A stretch of 64,000 bases of DNA from Strongylocentrotus purpuratus (Eukaryota; Echinodermata; Echinoidea; Camarodonta; Strongylocentrotidae). The translations under genes were made by a program, and so were the position numbers. Shown one piece after another: positions 56,801 to 64,000 of this stretch (its first letter is position 1; each line of letters opens with the position of its first letter). The notes beneath the pieces were generated by a model. That model saw nothing but the letters and a program-made list of their open reading frames with translations, did no database searches and was not told the origin of the DNA. Location: the NCBI RefSeq assembly GCF_000002235.5, contig NW_022145611.1, positions 2,966,754-3,030,753 on the forward strand, read 5' to 3'.

Positions 56801-57617
56801 AAACATCATCTTCATTTCAGTCAACACCTCTTGACACAGGTCAGAGAGTCTCATTTTTATGTAACTCTGTATTGTAAATTGCTTGTATCAAAAGAACATT
56901 TTGTTTAAAAAATACCTGATGGAAGGATTTGAGATAATTTTTAATGAAAAAAAGCAGAAAAGAGATTTTTTTTCTTTTCTTCATAGGACATCTGATTGTA
57001 TAAAATGTACTGTTACTTGCAGTAAACCTACCTACTGTGGAATTTTAAAACATGATTTATGTTAAGATGTGATTAGAATCTGTGTTATGAACTGCCCAAA
57101 TTCCTCTTACATGTATATTGTAAATATGGGTTCTGCATTTGTTGAAAGTTGTACTTGTTTGGTGATTCTTTTGTCTGTTGATTAATTAACTGTTCATTCA
57201 TTTACTTGGAAGAAAATTACAACTTTCCTTTTAAATTCATCGTTATTGTTCTGGGGGAAGAAGTTTCAATATACATTGTATGATAAACAGAAATGGTTGG
57301 TTTGCATACTATGGTGAAACTTTTGTTCCATTTTGTGAGATTTGCTCATGAATAACACTTTTAATTTACACCATACTCGATAGAACTTCATGTACTAGTT
57401 AGCAGCCACAAACCCTCATCTGTCGTTGTGTGTAACAGTGTCTGCAATATGAGAATACAATATAGGCCCTGTACTTAAGCTGCTCATAGCCAGAATCTGA
57501 CAGATCTAGGCTCTGCTCAAAGCTCTCAAATTATAGTCTGTGCATGCAGACTAATACCTACCAGGGTAGAATATGCAGTGATAAGTCTATTGGGCTGTCG
57601 GGAGGTCATTTTGACTA
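53823..57617. other. Long AT-rich spacer, nothing recognised
   Basis: Only short ORFs without family signature. A ~35-bp segment (tcaaagacc..tttcccttgg) is duplicated imperfectly near 54,732 and 54,804. No gene or RNA is supported. Confidence 0.5.
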
Positions 57618-59703
57618 TCTATATTACTAATACCACTAATCGCCGCGGGGGGTCCAAACGGGTACAAAACGGTTCCTCAAAAACGTCTTTCCCCGACCCC
57701 GCCCGCCTCCGCCGTGGCGCGGGGAGGGCGGCACAATTCCATGAGGCCTGTCTCCCGTAACCCGCGTGCCACCTCGACCCCGCGATCGACGTCCACGCCG
57801 TTAAACGCGGTTTCGGGGCGGCCGGGGAGGACGGGCGGACGAGAGCACGGCGGACGTCGTGGATTGCGAGGAGGCGACGAACCCGCGAGAGCGAGTCCGC
57901 AAGGCGTGCACCCGCCCTCTGTCTAATTATCAAAGAGAGACGAAGAGACACACGATGGACGAGAATCCACTCGCGTCAACGGGTGTAGCAAGTCTCATTG
58001 TAAAAGGCTGCGGCGTATCCCGAGTAAGACCTCTTGCTGTAGGATTCGCTTTGTAGCGTGTAAGAGAAATACACATCAACAGACGACTCAACCGGGTGAT
58101 GGGATGTAGCCAATATGCACGCTCTCATGGGTTCGGCTTACCCGTATTATGCGTCTTTCTATAGGATATGCTTTGTAGGCCAGGCGGACCTGCTGTGTGT
58201 ACGAACGTACGTGTATAATGTTTGCGATGATTTTACGCTCACCGTCACACGCACAGCTCAGTCGGTTCGACTCCGATTCTATGATGATTGTCGTGATTTG
58301 TATATAGTTTACGTGAATAGAGGTATGCAAGCAGGGTTACTTTGGTATTAATCTGTCCATGTTTACTGAATTTTGATAATCATTCTTCAAAGTAAAGTTT
58401 TTTACGTGACTGACAGTTCAGTTGCAAACTGCATTGAATCCACACACGTTTTGCCTCTGCAGCTGAGCGCTGCTGTCGCCGGTGCTGTAGCCGGTGCTGT
58501 GACTGAGTGTGTGAGCAATGGATAGGCCTGTCCATAGTGTGAGGATCGAGAGTGGAAGCTAAACAACACTTTGAAATTGCTATTATTGCCCCAATTTCAA
58601 TATACTTTCGTGAATAGACTCATACAGGTATGCAACCTGAGCTTAGATTGTGATTATTCTGGCCATGTATAGTTCTATACTGAATTTCGATAATCAATTT
58701 TCAAAATTAAGTTTTCACAAGAAAATCAGCCGGTCGTTTAAAAAATGATACTGATCGACAATAATACTTACGGTACAGTTCTTGCATCAAATCAATGCAT
58801 TAAAACGTTTTTTCAAAGTGTGTGTGTGTGTGGGAGGGGGGGGGATCAGGTAGCTCAAAGCGAGTTGAGTGCAGGTGTTGTGTCCACAGGGTTAAACGGG
58901 CTGAACCCCCGAAAGCTCAGGGGTTTTAGGCATTTAATTACGGTCTGTCGGTCTGATGAGCATATTTTTAATACCTAATTATTTGTGACACTGGCAGGTC
59001 ACTTATTGGCGTGGGGTCCATAGTAGAGTTGCGTACCAACTACGCTGAGAGTACGCTGTTCTACGTTACTAAACCCTGAGGGACGGAAACAATTTAATAT
59101 GTTTTAAAAATTTCGCGTACCTTCGGTATAGAATTTTGACGCAGAAAGTACGCCTTTTTTTACGTAACACTACGCTACTAAACTAAACAAACTGCATCTT
59201 TAAATGAATTAATGAAAAATTAGCCCAAGAAAAATTAGCCCCCGAAAGATAAAAAAGTAGCCCCCAAAAATTTTCCCAAAATTTGATATAGATCGATCGA
59301 GTCCCCGAAAAAAAAAAAATCTTTCACTGGATTCTACGCTCACAGTCCCACACACAGTCGAGTCAATTTGTGCACAAACCGTCCGATTTTTCGCGTAAAA
59401 TCTTTACTTTGAAAATAATTATACACATTTTATGAACAACAAAATCATAATCCAAGCCTCTGCATAGTCTTTTCATGAAACTACATTGAAATCACAACAA
59501 TAATAATGCAAATTAATCGTAATTTTCGAGATCCTATCTGACAAAGTTTGTTTTACGATGCGCCATTCATGGTCAAACAGCATATATTATAAAAATTCTC
59601 TATATAAAGATAATCTAATTTTTTTTGGATAGCACATAGGCCTCTATCTATCTATTTGGCCCCCTCCCCTAGAATCCCGTGGATTTTCCACGGGTCCTGC
59701 TAG
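57618..59703 (+). mobile_element. Helitron copy 1 of 3 (2086 bp), non-autonomous
   Basis: Begins TCTATATTACTAATACC directly after an A. Ends with the hairpin CCCGTGGATTTTCCACGGG (59,676-59,694), five bases, then CTAG directly followed by T. TC...hairpin...CTRR between A and T is the Helitron signature. No Rep/helicase ORF is present, so it depends on another element. A GC-rich block of ~300 bp at its start contrasts with the AT-rich remainder. This copy differs most from the other two, notably around 58,250-58,400. Confidence 0.88.
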
Positions 59704-61792
59704 TCTATATTACTAATACCACTAATCGCCGCGGGGGGTCCAACACGGGGCAAAACGGTTCCTCAAAAACGTCTTTCCCCGACCCCGCCCGCCTCCGCCG
59801 TGGCGCGGGGAGGGCGGCAAAATTCCACGAGGCCTGTCTCCCGTGACCCGCGTGCCACGTCGACCCCGCGATCGACGTCCACGCCGTTAAACGCGGTTTC
59901 GGGGTGCCGGGGAGGACGGGCGGACGAGAGCACGGCGGGCGTCGTGGATTGCAAGTAGGCGACGAACCTGCGAGAGCGAGTCGGCAAGGCGTGCACCCGC
60001 CCTCTGCATGTCTAATCAAAGAGAGACAAAGAGACACACGATGGAGGCGAATCAACTCGCGTCAACGGGTGTAGCAAATCCTATTGTAACGGGTGTGCGG
60101 CGTACCCCGAATTAGACCTCTTGCTATAGGATACGCTTTGTAGCATGTAAGAGAAATACACATTAACAGATGACTCACTCAGATGATGGGATGTAGCTAA
60201 TATGTACGCTCAACGGGTTGAGCGTACCCGTGTTATGCGTCTTTCTATAGGATATGCTTTGTAGGCCAGGCGCCCAGTGTACGTGTATTACACGCTCTCA
60301 GGTCACACACATGCACACACCACAGTCGATTCGAGTCGAGGCGATTGCGACAACTGGCGCAAATCATGGACCTATTTTCACGTAAAATCTTTACTCTGAA
60401 AATAATTATACAAATTCTGTGATCTATGCCAACTTAATCATAGTCCAAGCTTCTGTTTTATTGGTCTTTTCATGAAAACTACATCGAAATCACAACAAGA
60501 ATAGCGCAAATAGATCTGTGATAGTACGCCTTCACGTGACAGTTCAGTTGCAAACTGCCTTGAGTCCACAGTGTATTGCCACCGCAGCTGAGCGCTGCTG
60601 TCGGCGGTGCTGTCGGAGTGGTGAGCATGGAGTAGCGGTGACCGGAGTAGCCAGGTCTGTCCGTGGTGTGAGGAGAGTCTCAACAACACTTTGAAATTGC
60701 TATTATTGCCCCGATTTCAATATAGTTTCGTGAATAGATGTATGAAACCTGGGCTTGGATTGTGATTATTCTGGCCATGTATAGTTTCACAAGTTTTCAC
60801 AAGAAAATCAGACGGTCGTCAAGGTCGTTTAAAAACATGATAATACTTTTAGTATGATACAGTTCTTGCATCAAATCAATTTTTAAAGTATGGGGGGGAG
60901 GGGGGGGGGGTCAGGTAACTCAAAGCGATTTGAGTGCAGGCGTGGTGTCCACGGGTACAAAGGGCTGAACCCCCGAAAGCTCAGGGGTTTTAGGCATTTA
61001 ATTACGGTCAGATGAGCATATTTTTAATGCCTTATTTGTGACACTGGCAGGTCGATCACTAATTGGCGTGGGGTCCATAGTAGAGTTGCGTACCAACTAC
61101 GCTGAGCTGAGAGTACGCTGGCCTACGTTACTACACCTTGAGGGACGCAAAAAAGTACGCAAGATGGACGCAAACAATTTAATATGTTTAACAAAATTCG
61201 CGTACTTTCGGCGTAGAAACTTGACGCAGAAGGTACGCCTTTTTTTACGTAACACTACGCTACTAAACTAAACAAACTGCATCTTTAAATGAATTAATAA
61301 AAAATTAGCCCAAGAAAAATGAGCCCCCGAAAGATAAAAAAAAGTAGCCCCCAAAAATTTCCCCAAAATTTGATATAGATCGAGTCCCCGAAAAAAAAAA
61401 TCTTTCACTGGATTCTACGCTCACAGTCCCACACACAGGCGAGTCAATTTGTGCACAAACCGTCCGATTTTTTCGCGTAAAATCTTTACTTTGAAAATAA
61501 TTATACACATTTTGTGAACAATGCCAACATAATCATAATCCAAGCCTCTGCATATGTAGTCTTTTAATGAAACTACATTGAAATCACAACAATAATAATG
61601 CAAATAAATAGTAATTATCGAGATCCTATCTGACATAGTTTGTTTTACGATGCGCCATTCATGGTCAAACAGCATATATTATAAAAATTCTCTATATAAA
61701 GATAATCTAATTTTTTTTTGGATAGCACATAGGCCTATATCTATTTGGCCCCCTCCCCTAGAATCCCGTGGATTTTCCACGGGTCCTGCTAG
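59704..61792 (+). mobile_element. Helitron copy 2 of 3 (2089 bp)
   Basis: Starts at the base after copy 1's CTAG, with the same TCTATATTACTAATACC. Ends with the same hairpin (61,765-61,783) and CTAG. It holds the GC-rich block, pairs of internal inverted and direct repeats (cgtaaaatctttact..attatac), and a gcccccgaaag segment shared with the 53.6-kb MITE. Confidence 0.88.
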
Positions 61793-63910
61793 TCTATATT
61801 ACTAATACGCAAAATCGCCGCGGGGGGTCCAACACGGGCCAAAACGGTTCCTCAAAAACGTCTTTCCCCGACCCCGCCCGCCTCCGCCGTGGCGCGGGGA
61901 GGGCGGTACAATTCCACGAGGCCTGTCTCCCGTAACCCGCGTGCCACGTCGACCCCGCGATCGACGTCCATGCCGTTAAACGCGGTTTCGGGGCGGCCGG
62001 GGAGGACGGGCGGACGAGAGCACGGCGGGCGTCGCGGATTGCGAGGAGGCGACGAACCCGCAAGAGCGAGTCGGCAAGGCGTGCACCCGCCCTCTGTCTA
62101 ATTATCAAAGAGAGACGAAGAGACACACGATGGACGAGACTCCACTCGCGTCAACGGGTGCAGCAAGTCTCATTGTAAAGGCTGCGGCATATCCCGAGTA
62201 AGGCCTCTTGCTATAGGATACGCTTTGTAGCATGTAAGAGAAATACACATTAACAGACGACTCACCCGGGTGATGGGATGTAGCCAATATGTACGCTCAA
62301 CGGGTTGAGCTTACCCGTGTTATGCGTCTTTCTATAGGATATGCTTTTTAGGCCAGGCGCCCACAGTGTACGTGTACACGCTCTCAGGTCACACACATGC
62401 ACACACCACAGTCGATTCGAGTCGAGGCGATTGCGACAACTGGCGCAAACCATGGACCTATTTTCACGTAAAATCTTTACTCTGAAAATAATTATACAAA
62501 TTCTGTGATCTATGCCAACATAATCATAGTCCAAGCTTCTGTTTTATTGGTCTTTTCATGAAAACTACATCGAAATCACAACAAGAATAGCGCAAATAGA
62601 TCTGTGATAGTACGCCTTCACGTGACAGTTCAGTTGCAAACTGCCGTGAGTCCACAGTGTATTGCCACGGCAGCTGAGCGCCTCTGTCGGCGGTGCTGTC
62701 GGCGGTGCTGTCGGAGCTGAGTGTGTGAGCATGGAGTAGCGGTGACCGGAGTAGCCAGGTCTGTCCGTGGGTGTGAGGAGAGTCTAAACTACACTTTGCA
62801 ATTGCTATTATTGCCCCGATTTCAATATAGTTTCGTGAATAGATGTATGAAACCTGGGCTTGGATTGTGATTATTCTGGCCATGTATAGTTGTATACTGA
62901 ATTTCGATAATCATTTTTCACAAGAAAATCAGACGGTCGTCATGGTCGTTTAAAAACATGATAATACTTTTAGTATGATACAGTTCTTGCATCAAATCAA
63001 TTTTTAAAGTATGGGGGGGGGGGTCAGGTAACTCAAAGCGATTTGAGTGCAGGTGTGGTGTCCACGGGTACAAAGGGCTGAACCCCCGAAAGCTCAGGGG
63101 TTTTAGGCATTTAATTACGGTCAGATGAGCATATTTTTAATGCCTTATTTGTGACACTGGCAGGTCGATCACTAATTGGCGTGGGGTCCATAGTATAGAG
63201 TTGCGTACCAACTACGCTGAGCTGAGAGTACGCTGGCCTACGTTACTATACCCTGAGGGATGCAAAAAAGTACGCAAGATGGACGCAAACAATTTAATAT
63301 GTTTAACAAAATTCGCGTACTTTCGGCGTAGAAACTTGACGCAGAAAGTACGCCTTTTTTTACGTAACACTACGCTACTAAACTAAACAAACTGCATCTT
63401 TAAATGAATTAATGAAAAATTAGCCCAAGAAAAATGAGCCCCCGAAAGATAAAAAAAGTAGCCCCCAAAAATTTTCCCAAAATTTGATATAGATCGAGTC
63501 CCCGAAAAAAAATAATCTTTCACTGGATTCTACACTCACAGTCCCACACACAGTCGAGTCAATTTGTGCACAAACCGTCCAATTTTCGCGTAAAATCTTT
63601 ACTTTGAAAATAATTATACACATTTTGTGAACAATGCCAACATAATCATAATCCAAGCCTCTGCATATGTAGTCTTTTCATGAAACTACATTGAAATCAC
63701 AACAATAATAATGCAAATAAATAGTAATTATCGAGATCCTATCTGACATAGTTTGTTTTACGATGCGCCATTCATAGTCAAACAGCATATATTATAAAAA
63801 ATTCTCTATATAAAGATAATCTAATTTTTTTTTGGATAGCACACAGGCCTCAATCTATCTATTTGGCCCCCTCCCCTAGAATCCCGTGGATGTTCCACGG
63901 GTCCTGCTAG
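61793..63910 (+). mobile_element. Helitron copy 3 of 3 (2118 bp)
   Basis: Starts at the base after copy 2's CTAG. Its hairpin is CCCGTGGATGTTCCACGGG (63,883-63,901), followed by CTAG and then T. It is closer to copy 2 than to copy 1 and carries an extra gtcggcggtgct unit near 62,690-62,710. A minus-strand ORF of 110-116 codons over the GC-rich block recurs in all three copies, but all three are similar throughout, so this is not evidence for a gene. Confidence 0.88.
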
Positions 63911-64000
63911 TGTATACTAATATCAGTATGTGAAGTCATAAACTTTGTTGATTTACTGTTTTTCAGTCCTAGATAAAAGAAGACATTCTAGGATAAAGGT
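63911..64000. other. Right flank of the Helitron array
   Basis: Unique sequence starting with the target T. Nothing recognised before the window ends. Confidence 0.5.

Noticed and set aside
57619-62126. 110-116 codon minus-strand ORF in all Helitron copies
   Set aside because: The copies are similar over their full length, so recurrence does not show selection; no family resemblance was seen.

Overview
The window is animal nuclear DNA. It has an intron-split gene with GT/AG boundaries, many transposon families, long G-runs and minisatellites. The style (TE-rich, AT-rich, frequent acatgtacatgta-type words, short foldback elements with a marine-invertebrate look) suggests a marine invertebrate, possibly an echinoderm such as a sea urchin. 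That is an inference; nothing in the window proves the species.

Layout. 1-3.4 kb: a LINE whose second ORF is open from the window edge through endonuclease and reverse transcriptase to its stop. 3.7-4.7 kb: a 1.04-kb terminal-inverted-repeat element; a second copy lies in the opposite orientation at 23.7-24.8 kb. 5.1-10.4 kb: G-runs, a 110-120 bp tandem repeat, and two arrays of the same 26-bp unit in opposite orientations. 10.4-20.7 kb: a 17-bp minisatellite with higher-order structure, split by a whole-looking Ty3/Gypsy LTR retrotransposon (13,855-18,940) and by a TA-flanked DNA element (19,396-20,280). 20.7-24.8 kb: putative promoter sequence and a large foldback element. 24.9-41.6 kb: the one clear host gene, nine coding exons reconstructed here with phases that agree. 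41.6-57.6 kb: 3' UTR and intergenic DNA with many small inverted-repeat elements, including one carrying five DR1-type nuclear-receptor motifs. 57.6-63.9 kb: three complete Helitrons joined head to tail with exact termini.

The host gene encodes a predicted 2620-residue protein. Residues about 1-294 are a PHF7/G2E3-type module (extended PHD, RING/PHD-like and a third zinc-binding domain), spread over eight small exons. The rest is one 7-kb exon with low-complexity basic sequence, five copies of a W-K-D-D...W-K-E-A-K motif, eleven GRPRK AT-hooks (ten of them in or at the edge of a 33-residue tandem array) and four copies of a TQT-containing repeat. Known PHF7 and G2E3 proteins are far shorter and, as far as I know, lack this tail. 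The design suggests a chromatin protein with multivalent AT-rich DNA binding, possible LC8-type partner binding and possible ubiquitin-ligase activity. This architecture and the tandem Helitrons are the two most notable things in the window.
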